This document shows, in pieces, positions 9,433 to 18,781 of a DNA stretch of 64,000 nucleotides. Both the position numbers and the translations under genes were made by a program. The notes under the pieces were generated by a model. The model saw nothing but the letters and a program-made list of their open reading frames with translations, had not been told where the DNA came from and searched no databases. Within the stretch, counting starts at the first letter, position 1. Every line of letters starts with the position of its first letter. Origin of the DNA: Agromyces humatus (GTDB lineage Bacteria > Actinomycetota > Actinomycetes > Actinomycetales > Microbacteriaceae); contig NZ_JAJQPD010000013.1 in the NCBI RefSeq assembly GCF_021228295.1, positions 1 to 64,000 on the forward strand. Direction: 5' to 3'.

Positions 9433-10686
9433 GTGACCGATGCACCGGCGACCCGCGAGGCGCCGTGGCCCGTCGCGGTCCTCTCGGGCAAGATCAAGCA
9501 ATACCTCGACCGGCTCGGCACCGTGTGGGTCGAGGGCGAGATCACGCAGTGGGGAGTCTCGGCGGGCAACGTCTACGGCAAGCTGAAAGATCTCGACGCC
9601 GACGCGACCGTGTCGTTCCAGGTCTGGTCGTCGGTGCGCGCACGCTTCACCGAGCAGTTCAAGCAGGGTGACCGCGTCGTCGCCCTCGTGAAGGTCAACT
9701 GGTGGGTCAAGGGCGGCTCGCTCTCGATGCAGGTCTACGAGCTCAAGCACGTCGGCATCGGCGACCTGCTCGAGCGCCTCGAGCGCCTGCGCACGCAGCT
9801 CGCCGGCGAGGGACTGTTCGACCCGGCTCGCAAGCAGAGGCTGCCGTTCCTGCCGGGTGTCGTCGGCCTCATCACCGGCAAAGACAGCGACGCCGAGCAC
9901 GATGTGCTGCGCAACGCCCGCCTTCGATGGCCGTCGGTCGAGTTCCGGGTCGCGCACGCGGCCGTGCAGGGCGACCGCGCGGTGCCCGAGGTGGTCTCGG
10001 CGCTGGCGCGCCTCGACGCCGACCCCGAGGTCGAGGTCATCATCATCGCGCGCGGCGGCGGCGACTTCCAGAACCTGCTCGGGTTCAGCGACGAGCGTCT
10101 CGTGCGGGCCGTCGCCGCGGCCTCGACGCCGGTCGTCTCGGCGATCGGCCACGAGGCCGACCGGCCCTTGCTCGACGAGGTCGCCGACCTGCGCGCCTCG
10201 ACCCCGACCGACGCGGCCAAGCGGGTGGTGCCCGACGTGGGCGAAGAACTCGTGCGCGTCGGTCAGGCGCGAGCCCGGCTGAGCATGCGCCTGCAGCATC
10301 AGCTCTCCCACGAGATCGACCGCATCGCACACCTGCGATCGCGCCCGGCGTTGGCCGACGGCTCGTGGATCGTCGACCGTCGGGCCGAAGAGCTCACGCG
10401 ATGGGTGTCGCGGGGCGTCGAACTGGTCGAGCGTTCGCTCGAGCGTGCCGATGCCCGTGTGGGCGAGCTGCGCGGGCACCTGCGCGCGCTGTCGCCGCAG
10501 GCGACCCTCGATCGCGGCTACTCGATCGCACAACTTCCCGACGGCCACGTGCTGCGGGCTTCAGACCAGGCGCCCGTCGGCACCCGTTTCACGCTCGCGC
10601 TCGCCGACGGCGCGATCGTCGCCGAGTCCGCCGGGCCCGCGCACGGCGCCGTCGGCGGCGCCGAACCGGCCGCGTCAGCCAATTAG
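9433..10686 (+). CDS. xseA: Exodeoxyribonuclease VII large subunit
   Basis: The large subunit of exonuclease VII degrades single-stranded DNA to oligonucleotides together with XseB. The 417-residue protein has the N-terminal OB-fold (about 12-110, with [10 protein letters not shown] and GKLKD) and the catalytic core with [30 protein letters not shown] and [20 protein letters not shown], then a coiled-coil region and the conserved ending [12 protein letters not shown]. The GTG at 9433 is chosen because GGGAGG (9422-9427) is correctly spaced and the family normally starts just before this point. xseB follows with a 10-base gap but has its own leaderless promoter overlapping the xseA stop. Confidence 0.96.
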   Translation: MTDAPATREAPWPVAVLSGKIKQYLDRLGTVWVEGEITQWGVSAGNVYGKLKDLDADATVSFQVWSSVRARFTEQFKQGDRVVALVKVNWWVKGGSLSMQVYELKHVGIGDLLERLERLRTQLAGEGLFDPARKQRLPFLPGVVGLITGKDSDAEHDVLRNARLRWPSVEFRVAHAAVQGDRAVPEVVSALARLDADPEVEVIIIARGGGDFQNLLGFSDERLVRAVAAASTPVVSAIGHEADRPLLDEVADLRASTPTDAAKRVVPDVGEELVRVGQARARLSMRLQHQLSHEIDRIAHLRSRPALADGSWIVDRRAEELTRWVSRGVELVERSLERADARVGELRGHLRALSPQATLDRGYSIAQLPDGHVLRASDQAPVGTRFTLALADGAIVAESAGPAHGAVGGAEPAASAN

Positions 10687-10689
10687 AAT
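10684..10689 (+). promoter_or_regulatory. Leaderless promoter -10 box of xseB
   Basis: TAGAAT overlaps the xseA stop codon and is followed by 7 bases and then the xseB ATG at 10697, so transcription would start at the A of the ATG. This points to separate transcription of xseB in addition to read-through from xseA. Confidence 0.55.
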
Positions 10690-10696
10690 GGTCCCC

Positions 10697-10936
10697 ATGC
10701 CCCCCTCCAGCGAGATCGCCGAGCTCAGCTACGAGCAGGCACGAGACGAACTCGTGCGCGTCGTGGGCGAGCTCGAGCAGGGGTCCGCCACACTCGAGCA
10801 GTCGCTCGCGCTCTGGGAGCGCGGCGAGGCGCTCGCCGCACGATGTGAAGAGTGGCTCATCGGCGCCAAGGCCCGCCTCGATGCCGCCCGTGCGTCAGCG
10901 GCATCCCATCGGTCGACCGAAGGCGGCGCCGGCTGA
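10697..10936 (+). CDS. xseB: Exodeoxyribonuclease VII small subunit
   Basis: This 79-residue protein has the XseB fold signature: a helical hairpin reading [20 protein letters not shown], then [15 protein letters not shown] and a final helix. Several XseB chains bind one XseA and are needed for activity. The ATG at 10697 is preferred over the ATG at 10688, because the latter sits inside the TAGAAT box and the 10697 start fits a leaderless transcript. The C-terminus (after ARLDAARA) is Ala/Ser/Gly rich. Its stop overlaps the start of the next gene by one base (TGATG), so translation of the following membrane protein is probably coupled. Confidence 0.95.
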   Translation: MPPSSEIAELSYEQARDELVRVVGELEQGSATLEQSLALWERGEALAARCEEWLIGAKARLDAARASAASHRSTEGGAG

Positions 10937-11577
10937 TGGCGCAGCGCCCACCGCGGGTCGTCGCCGAACTCGGCCGTCCCGAGACCCCCGAAGAGACGGC
11001 CGCCCGCAAGGCCGAGAACTCGCGCAACCACCGCCAGCGCCAGACCGTGAAGAACCTCGTACTCGCCCTCGGCGCGACTCTGCTCCTGGTGCTCGTCATC
11101 GTGCTCATCGTGCCGCGCAGCGATGCCCCCATCGAACCCGACATCGACGTGGCCGGCGTCGCACAGCAGGCCCAGGTCGCGGTCGACGACCCGCTCGCGG
11201 TTCCCGAACTGCCCGAGGGCTGGCGCTCGAACGCCGCCGAGATCCGTACGAGCGCCGCCGACGGCGTCACGGCGTGGTACGTCGGCTACCTCACTCCGAG
11301 CGACGAGTACGTCGGCATGTACCAGGGCGTCGAGGCCAACCCCACCTGGGTCGCCGGGCTGCTCTCGCGCACCCTCGCGACCGGCACGACCACGATCGAC
11401 GGCATCGAGTACACGGTCTACGACAACCGCGAGTCGAGCGATGACGTCGGCAATGCCCGCTACGCGCTCACGACCGAGGCGGGCGGCACCGTGTTCGTGC
11501 TGCTCGGCACCGCATCCGAAGCGGAATTCACGACGCTCGCGTCGGCGCTCACGCCGACCATCGAAGCGCAGAACTGA
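10936..11577 (+). CDS. DUF4245 membrane-anchored protein
   Basis: This 213-residue protein has a charged cytoplasmic N-terminus (1-40), one membrane helix (about 41-60, LVLALGATLLLVLVIVLIV) and an extracytoplasmic domain of about 150 residues typical of DUF4245. Its function is unknown. The family is restricted to actinobacteria and is usually encoded next to glpX, xseAB or fum, as here. The start overlaps the xseB stop by one base. It may be an envelope-associated accessory protein, but no catalytic motif is visible. The N-terminal EETAARKAENSRNHRQRQT is strongly basic, as expected for a cytoplasmic anchor. Confidence 0.9.
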   Translation: MAQRPPRVVAELGRPETPEETAARKAENSRNHRQRQTVKNLVLALGATLLLVLVIVLIVPRSDAPIEPDIDVAGVAQQAQVAVDDPLAVPELPEGWRSNAAEIRTSAADGVTAWYVGYLTPSDEYVGMYQGVEANPTWVAGLLSRTLATGTTTIDGIEYTVYDNRESSDDVGNARYALTTEAGGTVFVLLGTASEAEFTTLASALTPTIEAQN

Positions 11578-11588
11578 GAGGGCACCGC

Positions 11589-12245
11589 GTGACCGAGCAG
11601 CCGATCGACCGTCCGCAGACTCCGGCCGCGACGTGGCGCGAACTGCGCCGCGGCAACGAGCGCTTCGTGGCGGGCGCGCCGCTGCACCCTCGTCAAGACA
11701 TCGACCGCCGCACCTCGCTCGCCACCACCCAGCGCCCGCTCGTGACGATCTTCGGATGCAGCGACTCGCGCCTCGCCGCCGAGATCATCTTCGACGTCGG
11801 CCTCGGCGACGCCTTCGTCGTGCGCAACGCCGGTCAGGTGGTCACGCCCTCCGCGCTCGGCTCCATCGAGTACGCCGTCGGCCTGCTGCACGTGCCGCTC
11901 ATCATCGTGCTCGCCCACGACGGGTGCGGTGCAGTGCGCGCCGCCGTCGACTCGCAGGCCGCCGACGCCGACCCGCTGCCGGCACACATCGCCGGTCTCG
12001 TCGAGAAGATCGTGCCGGCTGTTCGCAAGGTCGCGGGAGGTGCACCAGACGGCCCCCTCGAGACCGATCATGTCGACGTCGGCTTCGTCGGCCGCGAGCA
12101 CCTGCGCAACACCGTCACCGAGCTCGTCGAGTCATCCGAGATGATCAGCGATGCGATCGCAGCGGGTACGCTGGCTATCGTCGGCGCGAACTACCGACTC
12201 TTCGAAGGTCGCGTCGAGACCGACATCATCGTCGGCAACGTCTGA
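11589..12245 (+). CDS. Beta-class carbonic anhydrase
   Basis: This zinc enzyme interconverts carbon dioxide and bicarbonate. All zinc and catalytic residues of the beta class are present in the 218-residue sequence: C57, D59 and R61 in GCSDSR, and H110 and C113 in AHDGCG. The N-terminal TWRELRRGNERFVAG is the standard opening helix. The GTG start follows the DUF4245 stop by 11 bases with GAGAGG upstream, so it is probably in the xseB-DUF4245 transcript. No signal peptide is visible, so it is cytosolic. It ends 78 bases before fumC. Bicarbonate supply for carboxylases is the likely role. Confidence 0.95.
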   Translation: MTEQPIDRPQTPAATWRELRRGNERFVAGAPLHPRQDIDRRTSLATTQRPLVTIFGCSDSRLAAEIIFDVGLGDAFVVRNAGQVVTPSALGSIEYAVGLLHVPLIIVLAHDGCGAVRAAVDSQAADADPLPAHIAGLVEKIVPAVRKVAGGAPDGPLETDHVDVGFVGREHLRNTVTELVESSEMISDAIAAGTLAIVGANYRLFEGRVETDIIVGNV

Positions 12246-12323
12246 TCGTCAGCAGTCGACGTCGACGGCCGCGCGAGCGACCTCGGCCGGGATATCCGGC
12301 CATACATCGAAAGGGATCACACC

Positions 12324-13736
12324 GTGGTGGACAACGCCGCCGACTACCGTATCGAGCACGACACGATGGGTGAGGTGCGGGTCCCCGCATCGGCGCTCTA
12401 CCGGGCGCAGACGCAGCGCGCGGTCGAGAACTTCCCCATCTCCGGCTCGGGGCTCGAGCCTCAGCAGATCCAGGCGCTCGCCCGCATCAAGAAGGCCGCA
12501 GCGCAGGCCAACGCGCAGCTCGGCGTGCTCGACGCAGACATCGCGCGGGCCATCGAGACCGCCGCCGACGAGGTCATCGCGGGCACGCACGACTTCGCCG
12601 AGCACTTCCCGGTCGACGTCTACCAGACCGGCTCGGGCACCTCCTCGAACATGAACATGAACGAGGTGCTGGCGACGATCGCCACCACGAAGCTCGGCAG
12701 CGCCGTGCACCCCAACGACCACGTCAACGCGTCGCAGTCGTCGAACGACGTGTTCCCGACGTCGGTGCACATCGCCGTCACGGCGGCGCTGATCGACGAG
12801 CTCATCCCCGCGCTCGACCACCTCGCCGTCGCCCTCGAGGCCAAGGCCGAGCTGTGGGCGGGCGTGGTCAAGGCGGGTCGCACCCACCTCATGGACGCGA
12901 CGCCGGTCACGCTGGGCCAGGAGTTCGGCGGCTACGCCCGCCAGATGCGACTCGGCATCGAGCGCGTGCGCTCGGCGCTCCCCCGTGTCGCCGAGGTGCC
13001 GCTCGGCGGCACCGCCGTCGGTACCGGCATCAACACCCCCGCGGGCTTCCCGCAGCTCGTCATCGAGCTGCTCCAGCGCGAGACCGAGCTGCCGATCACC
13101 GAGGCGGCCGACCACTTCGAGGCACAGGCCAACCGCGACGGCCTCGTCGACGCGTCGGGCGCGCTGCGCACCATCGCCGTGAGTCTCACCAAGATCGCCA
13201 ACGACATCCGCTGGATGGGCTCCGGCCCCAACACCGGCCTCGGCGAGCTCTACATCCCCGACCTGCAGCCCGGCTCGTCGATCATGCCCGGCAAGGTCAA
13301 CCCGGTCGTGCCCGAGGCGGTCCTCATGGTCGCGTCGCGCGTGGTCGGCAACGACGCGACGATCGCGTGGGCCGGGGCGTCGGGCTCGTTCGAGCTCAAC
13401 GTGCAGATCCCGGTGATGGGCACTGCGCTGCTCGAGTCGATCCGCCTGCTCTCAAACGCGGTGCGCGTGCTCGCCGACAAGACCGTCGACGGCCTGCAGG
13501 CAAACGAGGAGCGCACGTCGGCTCTCGCCGGCATGTCGCCGTCGATCGTGACCCCGCTGAACAAGCTCATCGGCTACGAGGCCGCCGCGAAGATCGCGAA
13601 GCACTCGGTGGCCGAGGGCGTCACCGTGCGCGAGGCCGTCATCGCACTCGGACACCTCGAGCGCGGCGAGCTCACCGAAGAGCAGCTCGATGCCGCCCTC
13701 GACCTGCTCTCGATGACGCGCCCGCCGCAGGCCTGA
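12324..13736 (+). CDS. fumC: Class II fumarate hydratase
   Basis: Fumarase C converts fumarate to L-malate in the TCA cycle. The 470-residue protein has the three conserved regions of the aspartase/fumarase superfamily: [14 protein letters not shown] (from about 101), [17 protein letters not shown], and the signature [11 protein letters not shown] (about 318-328) on the flexible loop with the catalytic serine. It is the oxygen-stable, iron-free class. The GTG start at 12324 has GAAAGGG about 8 bases upstream. It is monocistronic, or follows the carbonic anhydrase weakly, and ends at a long palindrome shared with convergent phoH. FumC placed close to glpX and phoH matches the mycobacterial order. 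Confidence 0.97.
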   Translation: MVDNAADYRIEHDTMGEVRVPASALYRAQTQRAVENFPISGSGLEPQQIQALARIKKAAAQANAQLGVLDADIARAIETAADEVIAGTHDFAEHFPVDVYQTGSGTSSNMNMNEVLATIATTKLGSAVHPNDHVNASQSSNDVFPTSVHIAVTAALIDELIPALDHLAVALEAKAELWAGVVKAGRTHLMDATPVTLGQEFGGYARQMRLGIERVRSALPRVAEVPLGGTAVGTGINTPAGFPQLVIELLQRETELPITEAADHFEAQANRDGLVDASGALRTIAVSLTKIANDIRWMGSGPNTGLGELYIPDLQPGSSIMPGKVNPVVPEAVLMVASRVVGNDATIAWAGASGSFELNVQIPVMGTALLESIRLLSNAVRVLADKTVDGLQANEERTSALAGMSPSIVTPLNKLIGYEAAAKIAKHSVAEGVTVREAVIALGHLERGELTEEQLDAALDLLSMTRPPQA

Positions 13737-13740
13737 TCGC

Positions 13741-13808
13741 CGAACGCGTCACTTCACGACGTTCCGACACTCCCCAGCCGGAGTGCGCGTCGCGAAGTGA
13801 CGCGTTCG
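13741..13808. terminator. Long palindrome between convergent fumC and phoH
   Basis: Arms at 13741-13761 and 13788-13808 are 21 bases long with one mismatch. Inside them CACTCC (13768-13773) pairs with GGAGTG (13780-13785). The element starts 5 bases after the fumC stop and ends about 20 bases beyond the phoH stop. It can fold on either strand and probably terminates both genes. Its size and near-perfect symmetry also fit a dispersed repeat. Confidence 0.7.
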
Positions 13809-13827
13809 CAGCCCCCTGTGCGACTCT

Positions 13828-15231
13828 CTACGTGAGCTCGGCGCCGTCGAGCATCTCGGAGACGAGTGCGGCGATCGCCGAGCGCTCCGACCGCGTGAGC
13901 GTGATGTGGGCGAACAGCGGATGCCCCTTCAGCGTCTCGATGACCGACGCGATGCCGTCGTGGCGTCCGACGCGCAGGTTGTCGCGCTGCGCGACGTCGT
14001 GGGTCAGCACGACCCGCGAGTTCTGGCCGATGCGGCTCAGCACCGTGAGCAGCACGTTGCGCTCGAGCGACTGCGCCTCGTCGACGATCACGAACGCGTC
14101 GTGCAGCGAACGACCGCGGATGTGCGTGAGCGGCAGCACCTCGAGGATGCCCCGGTCGACCACTTCCTCGAGCACGTTGTCGGAGACGACCGAACCGAGC
14201 GTGTCGAAGACCGCCTGCCCCCAGGGGTTCATCTTCTCGCCCTGGTCGCCCGGCAGGTAGCCGAGCTCCTGGCCGCCGACCGCGTAGAGCGGGCGGAACA
14301 CCATGATCTTCTTGTGCTGCTGGCGCTCGAGCACCATCTCGAGTCCGGCGCACAGCGCGAGGGCCGACTTTCCGGTGCCGGCGCGGCCTCCGAGCGAGAG
14401 GATGCCGACTTCGGGGTCGAGCAGCAGGTCGATCGCGAGCCGCTGCTCGGCCGAGCGACCGTGCACGCCGAACACGTCGCGGTCGCCGCGTACGAGCTTG
14501 ACCTCGCGCTCGCCCACGACCCGGCCGAGCGCCGAGCCGCGCTCGGAGTGGATGACGAGCCCGGTGTTCACGGGCATGCCCTCGACGTCGGGCGTGGTCA
14601 TCGCCTCGTGCTCATAGAGCTTGGCCATGTCGTTCGAGCCGAGCGAGAGCTCGCTCATTCCGGTCCAGCCGGAGTCGAGCGCCAGCTCGGCGCGGTACTC
14701 CTGGGCGTCGAGGCCGATCGAGGCGGCCTTCACACGCAGCGGCAGGTCTTTCGACACGACCGTGACGGCGACGCCGTCGTTGGCGAGGTTCGCGGCGCAA
14801 GCGAGGATGCGCGAGTCGTTGTCGCCGAGCTGCAGCCCGCTGGGCAGCACCGACGGGCTCGAGTGGTTGAGCTCCACCCGCAGCGAACCGCCGTCGCCCA
14901 CCGGGATCGGGAAATCGAGTCGCTCGTGCTCGATGCGCATCTCATCGAGGATGCGCAGGGATTGCCGCGCGAAGTACCCGATCTCGGGATCGTTGCGCTT
15001 GGACTCGAGCTCGGTGATCACGACCACCGGCAGCACCACCGCATGCTCCGCGAACCTGAACAGCGCCCGGGGGTCCGACAGGAGCACCGAGGTGTCAAGC
15101 ACGTACGTCCGCTCGGCCTGCGCGTTGTGCACGGGCGTCGAGGCTTCGGGCTCGGCCTTGCGGCGCCCCATGCTTCGACCGACGGACTTGGAGGATTCCA
15201 GAGAAGCCACGACCGCTCCTGCCCCGAGCAT
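13828..15231 (-). CDS. PhoH family protein with N-terminal PIN domain (PhoH2)
   Basis: This 467-residue fusion combines a PIN RNase domain (about 41-180, D46 in YVLDTSVL, acidic residues near GDNDSR) with a PhoH-type P-loop ATPase/helicase domain (about 250-465). Walker A is GRAGTGKS (282-289) and Walker B VIVDEAQ (381-387). In mycobacteria the homologous PhoH2 is an ATP-dependent, sequence-specific RNA helicase and ribonuclease. No antitoxin-like small gene is obvious next to it. The ATG at 15231 is used here. An ATG at 15171 (MGRRKAEPE) would remove 20 weakly conserved residues and is also possible. It stands alone, 226 bases from the next gene upstream. Confidence 0.92.
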   Translation of the reverse strand: MLGAGAVVASLESSKSVGRSMGRRKAEPEASTPVHNAQAERTYVLDTSVLLSDPRALFRFAEHAVVLPVVVITELESKRNDPEIGYFARQSLRILDEMRIEHERLDFPIPVGDGGSLRVELNHSSPSVLPSGLQLGDNDSRILACAANLANDGVAVTVVSKDLPLRVKAASIGLDAQEYRAELALDSGWTGMSELSLGSNDMAKLYEHEAMTTPDVEGMPVNTGLVIHSERGSALGRVVGEREVKLVRGDRDVFGVHGRSAEQRLAIDLLLDPEVGILSLGGRAGTGKSALALCAGLEMVLERQQHKKIMVFRPLYAVGGQELGYLPGDQGEKMNPWGQAVFDTLGSVVSDNVLEEVVDRGILEVLPLTHIRGRSLHDAFVIVDEAQSLERNVLLTVLSRIGQNSRVVLTHDVAQRDNLRVGRHDGIASVIETLKGHPLFAHITLTRSERSAIAALVSEMLDGAELT

Positions 15232-15457
15232 CTGCTCGGCTCTCGCGCCGGCCGGCGAATCCTCCTACGAGCGGTTCACGAGCCGACTCGTTCAGGCACC
15301 TTGCCTGATGTCTCAGACGCTACGACGCACTTCGGACATCCGTGTCAGCGACACGCGAAACGTCATCTGCCGTTCACCTGCTCGAACACTCGCTCCGGGG
15401 CGGCGAACGCAGGCGGGCGAGCGAGCAGGCGACAGCGAGCGGATGTCGCGGCGGGGC

Positions 15458-16579
15458 TCAGTACGATGCCGCCGTGCCGTAGGACACGAACGCGCCGCGC
15501 AGCATCTCGAACGTCTCTTCAGATGTGGCGGCGTGGATCGAGAGCCGCACCTGGCCGAGTCTCGTGCTCGCGGTCACCCCGTGGTTGTGCAGCGAGGCGG
15601 TGAGCAGGGTGACCTGCTCTGCGGGCGGTTCGAGGACGACGATCCCGGCGCGCTCCTGCTCGTCGCGCGACGAGACCACGGCGAGTGCGTACTCGTCGGC
15701 GAGCTCGATCGCGCGGCTCACGCGTTCGGCGACCACGGCGTTGATCGCGGGCACGCCGACGTCGGCGATCTCTTCGAGGCTCGCCGCGAATCGGGCCTCG
15801 GCGACGGGGTCGGGATTCGACACGCGGTAGGCGCGGGCGTCGGGCGCCGGCGGGGGCACGTGCCCCCATGGCTCGTCCTCCTCGGTTCCGGTGAAGCCCG
15901 AGAACACCGGCGTCAGTCGCTCGATCGCCCGCTCAGACAACGCCATGATGCCGGTGCCCCACCCGGCTCGACACCACTTCTGGCCGCCGCTCAGCACCAC
16001 GTCGGCCGCCTCCCACGGCGCGTCGACGACGCCGAGCCCTTGGATCGCATCGACGATGAGCAGCCGGTCGCCGATCACCTGCCTGATGCCCTCGATGTCG
16101 CACAGGTACCCGGTGCGCGAGTCGACGAGGCTCACCGCGACCGCCTCGATGTTCTGTTCGAGCTGCTCGCGGATCTGCCCGGGCGTCACCTTGCCATGGT
16201 CGGTCTCGAGCCAGACCGGCTGCACGGTGTGGAGCGCCTCCTGCGCCCGCACCGCTGCGATCGTGAGGCTCGGGAACTCCTCGGCCGAGAGCAGCACCCC
16301 GCCCGTGAGCCCGAACATGGCGTGCATGATTCCCTGCGTCGTGTTCGGCTGGAACACGATCTGCCCGGCCGGGAACCCGGTCACCTCGGATGCCGCGGCG
16401 CGAACCCGCTCGTCCTGCTCGAGGAACACGTCGAGACTGCCATGGCGGGCACGCTGCAGCACCTGGGTGAAGGCGAGCGCCTCTTCGGCGGCGACCGTCG
16501 AGAGCGGGCCGACCCGGCCGTAATCGAGGTAGCCCGGCTCTTCGGCGAACGCGGCGATGAACTCGTCGATGGTGGTCAC
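15458..16579 (-). CDS. Class V aminotransferase (PLP-dependent)
   Basis: This is a fold-type I PLP enzyme of the class V aminotransferase / cysteine desulfurase-like family, 373 residues. The cofactor lysine is K201 in LSGGQKWCRAGWGTG and the pyridine-nitrogen aspartate is D177 in IVDAIQGLG. FQPNTTQG (76-83) contacts the cofactor phosphate. There is no desulfurase active-site Cys loop, so an aminotransferase or kynureninase-like reaction is more likely; the substrate is unknown. I chose the GTG at 16579 because a purine-rich stretch (GGAAGGGGG) precedes it. An in-frame ATG at 16606 lacks any ribosome-binding site. It follows the prenyltransferase gene by 48 bases on the same strand, so co-transcription is likely. 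Confidence 0.85.
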   Translation of the reverse strand: MTTIDEFIAAFAEEPGYLDYGRVGPLSTVAAEEALAFTQVLQRARHGSLDVFLEQDERVRAAASEVTGFPAGQIVFQPNTTQGIMHAMFGLTGGVLLSAEEFPSLTIAAVRAQEALHTVQPVWLETDHGKVTPGQIREQLEQNIEAVAVSLVDSRTGYLCDIEGIRQVIGDRLLIVDAIQGLGVVDAPWEAADVVLSGGQKWCRAGWGTGIMALSERAIERLTPVFSGFTGTEEDEPWGHVPPPAPDARAYRVSNPDPVAEARFAASLEEIADVGVPAINAVVAERVSRAIELADEYALAVVSSRDEQERAGIVVLEPPAEQVTLLTASLHNHGVTASTRLGQVRLSIHAATSEETFEMLRGAFVSYGTAASY

Positions 16580-16627
16580 GTGTGGGTGCCCCCTTCCGTC
16601 GAACATCTTGGCAGAACGTCGAGCCTC

Positions 16628-17413
16628 TTACCCGCCGTATCGACGATGACGCGTCGCGTAGTCGCGCAACGCCCGCAGGAAGTCGACCTGGCGCAGGTCG
16701 GGCCCCAGCGCCTCGACGAAGTAGAACTCACTGTGCGCTGCCTGCCACAGCATGAAGTCGCTGAGCCGTTGCTCGCCGGACGTGCGGATGACGAGGTCGG
16801 GGTCGGGCTGGCCCCCGGTGTAGAGGTGTTCGCCGATGAGGTCGGGCGTGAGCCGCTCGGCGAGGTCTTCGAGGCTGCGACCCTCGGCGTGGTGGGCCGC
16901 AACGATCGAGCGCATGGCATCGGTGATCTCTTTGCGCCCGCCGTAGCCGACGGCGAGGTTCACGTGCAGGCCGCGCTTGCCGACCGTGCGGTGCTCGGCA
17001 GCGTCGAGTGCGGCGACCAGTGGTTCGGGCAGGCCCGCGTCGGAGCCGACGTGCTGCACGCGCCAGTCGCGGTAGTGCGAGAGCTCTTCGGCGAGTTCGG
17101 CGATGATCTCGATGAGGTCGGCGAGCTCGTCGGTCGGTCGATTGCCGAGATTGTCGCTCGACAGCAGGTAGAGCGTCACGACCTTGACGCCCAGGTCGTC
17201 GCACCACTCGAGGAACTCGCGCATCTTGGCGGCTCCTGCGCGGTGGCCGTGCGCCGCGGTGTCGTAGCCGAGCTGCTTCGCCCAGCGACGATTGCCGTCG
17301 ATGATCATCGCGACGTGACCCGGCAGCGACTCGGGGTCGAGGCCGCGACGGAGTCGGTTCTGATAGAGGCGGTAGAGGATGCCGCGACCGAGGGGCTGAT
17401 CGCTCTTCTGCAC
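16628..17413 (-). CDS. uppS: Short-type cis-prenyltransferase (isoprenyl diphosphate synthase)
   Basis: This 261-residue undecaprenyl-diphosphate-synthase-family enzyme condenses IPP onto an allylic diphosphate in cis. D39 in MIIDGNRRWA is the catalytic aspartate. VNLAVGYGGRKEI, DPDLVIRTSGEQRLSDF and VDFLRALRDYATRHRRYG are the remaining conserved blocks. The spacing and the C-terminal block match the mycobacterial Rv1086 type, which makes short Z,E-farnesyl diphosphate, better than the decaprenyl synthase. The neighbourhood (hemolysin III and greA nearby) is also that of Rv1086. Product chain length cannot be fixed from sequence alone. It is divergent from the hemolysin-III gene. Confidence 0.92.
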   Translation of the reverse strand: MQKSDQPLGRGILYRLYQNRLRRGLDPESLPGHVAMIIDGNRRWAKQLGYDTAAHGHRAGAAKMREFLEWCDDLGVKVVTLYLLSSDNLGNRPTDELADLIEIIAELAEELSHYRDWRVQHVGSDAGLPEPLVAALDAAEHRTVGKRGLHVNLAVGYGGRKEITDAMRSIVAAHHAEGRSLEDLAERLTPDLIGEHLYTGGQPDPDLVIRTSGEQRLSDFMLWQAAHSEFYFVEALGPDLRQVDFLRALRDYATRHRRYGG

Positions 17414-17476
17414 GGCACTACGCTACCCCCAACCGCCTCCCGCGGGACTCACAGCGGACCGTGATCGGCAAAGCTC

Positions 17477-17482
17477 TACGCT
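17477..17482 (+). promoter_or_regulatory. Leaderless promoter -10 box of the hemolysin III gene
   Basis: TACGCT, 6 bases (GTGAGA) and then the ATG at 17489. The same hexamer and spacing occur before ppx at 32128. No ribosome-binding site lies upstream of the start. Confidence 0.6.
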
Positions 17483-17488
17483 GTGAGA

Positions 17489-18292
17489 ATGAACCGTGAG
17501 CGCCGCCGTCAGTCCGTCGACCTCGGCGTGGAGCTGTCGCAGCCCGTCGCACCCGCCGACCCCGCTGAACTCGCGGTCACGCGGGCGGAACACGGCCCCG
17601 ATCTGCCGAACATCCCACTGCTCGACGACTCGCTGACCCACACCGAAGAGATCAAGCCCACCTGGCGCGGGTGGATCCACGCGGGCACCTTCCCGGTGAC
17701 GATCGCGGCGGGCGTCGTGCTCATCGTGCTCGCCGACGGCCCATGGGCGAAGTGGGCCAGCGCGGTGTTCACGCTCACCTCGATGCTGCTGTTCGGCAAC
17801 TCGGCGCTGTACCACCGGTTCAACTGGAGACCCAGGGCCAAGGTCGTGCTGAAGCGCATCGACCACGCCAACATCTTCCTGCTCATCGCGGGAACCTACA
17901 CGCCACTCGCGATCCTCGCGCTGCCGCCCGACAAGGGGTGGCTGCTCCTCGCGATCGTGTGGGGCGGCGCGCTCATCGGCATCGGCTTCCGCGTGTTCTG
18001 GATCAACGCGCCGCGCTGGCTCTACGTACCCATCTACCTGCTGCTCGGCTGGGCTGCGGTCATGTACATCGGCGACCTGCTCGCGGCGAGCGTCGCGATG
18101 ATGGTGCTCGTCATCGTCGGCGGCCTGCTCTACACGGCGGGCGCGATCGTGTACGGCCTCAAGAAGCCCAACCCCTGGCCCGGGCACTTCGGTTTCCACG
18201 AGATCTTCCACGTGTGCACCGTGCTGGCGTTCATCTGCCACTGGACCGCGACGCTCATCATCGCCATGGCACCCGCGTACCACGTGGGCTGA
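17489..18292 (+). CDS. trhA: Hemolysin III / PAQR family membrane protein
   Basis: This 267-residue integral membrane protein has seven predicted helices from about residue 62 to 260 and a cytoplasmic N-terminal extension of about 60 residues. The family's zinc site is intact: H109 in NSALYHRF, D125 and H126 in RIDHANIF, and H237 and H241 in FGFHEIFH. Members are called hemolysin III or TrhA; in other bacteria they influence membrane-lipid homeostasis, and true hemolysis is doubtful. The ATG at 17489 is preferred over the GTG at 17483 because it lies exactly 6 bases after a TACGCT box. It is divergent from uppS and convergent with the small membrane-protein gene. Confidence 0.93.
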   Translation: MNRERRRQSVDLGVELSQPVAPADPAELAVTRAEHGPDLPNIPLLDDSLTHTEEIKPTWRGWIHAGTFPVTIAAGVVLIVLADGPWAKWASAVFTLTSMLLFGNSALYHRFNWRPRAKVVLKRIDHANIFLLIAGTYTPLAILALPPDKGWLLLAIVWGGALIGIGFRVFWINAPRWLYVPIYLLLGWAAVMYIGDLLAASVAMMVLVIVGGLLYTAGAIVYGLKKPNPWPGHFGFHEIFHVCTVLAFICHWTATLIIAMAPAYHVG

Positions 18293-18303
18293 GGTGCCCG
18301 TGC

Positions 18304-18364
18304 GGGTTGAGGAGCGAGCGAAGGGAGCGTCGCGAATCCCGGCGCCGGCTCGACGGGCTCAACC
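18304..18364. repeat. Dispersed intergenic palindrome between convergent genes
   Basis: The stretch opens GGGTTGAGGAGCGAGCGAAG, a sequence type I recall as frequent in Microbacteriaceae intergenic regions. GGTTGAG (18305-18311) pairs with CTCAACC (18358-18364). It fills the gap after the hemolysin III stop and runs six bases into the end of the convergent small gene. It is a plausible bidirectional terminator. Confidence 0.55.
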
Positions 18365-18694
18365 GGCAGAATCGGGGCGGCCGCCTTCTTCGCGCGGCGG
18401 CTCGTCGCCGTCGTGCGGCGGCTCGTCACCCGCATCGATCGCCTGGCCATCGGCCTCGGCGAGCTCGGCGTCGCGCGCGGCCGCCTCAGCCTCGGCGGCG
18501 AGCTGGGCCCGCACCTGCGCGCGCATGTTGACCCGGCGCATGCGCCGTGTCATGTCGAGGATGAGCAGCACCACCGCGACCATCACCAGGAACGTGAGCA
18601 CGAAGCCCCAGATTCCGGGGGTGACGGTGTTCGGGTCGAACTCCTCGTCGGCGGCGAGCACGTCGATGGCGAGCACAGCGGGCACGACGAGCAT
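18359..18694 (-). CDS. Small conserved actinobacterial membrane protein
   Basis: This 111-residue protein has a short N-terminal segment, one strong membrane helix (about 29-47, IWGFVLTFLVMVAVVLLIL), a basic stretch (TRRMRRVNMR) and an Ala/Glu-rich tail that becomes acidic and low-complexity. AGAGGAG sits 4 bases before the ATG. Its position between the hemolysin III gene and DUF4307/greA corresponds to Rv1083 of M. tuberculosis, also a small membrane protein, so orthology is likely. The function is unknown. The tail rich in Asp, Glu, Pro and Gly suggests a disordered cytoplasmic region. Its promoter probably lies in the palindrome at 18737-18755. Confidence 0.85.
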   Translation of the reverse strand: MLVVPAVLAIDVLAADEEFDPNTVTPGIWGFVLTFLVMVAVVLLILDMTRRMRRVNMRAQVRAQLAAEAEAAARDAELAEADGQAIDAGDEPPHDGDEPPREEGGRPDSAG

Positions 18695-18736
18695 CGGACT
18701 CCTCTTCAGGGCGGGATTCGGGCCTTCTCGGGCGGT

Positions 18737-18755
18737 TAGGCTTGATTCAAGCCTA
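18737..18755. promoter_or_regulatory. 19-bp palindrome giving divergent -10 boxes
   Basis: TAGGCTTGA, one T, then TCAAGCCTA: a perfect inverted repeat with a single central base. Each strand offers TAGGCT as a -10 box, upstream of DUF4307 on the plus strand and of the small membrane gene on the minus strand. Both genes then have leaders of about 30-50 bases with clear ribosome-binding sites. It could also bind a dimeric regulator. Confidence 0.5.
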
Positions 18756-18781
18756 GACGATGCGACCCGAAGGAGGCTGCG

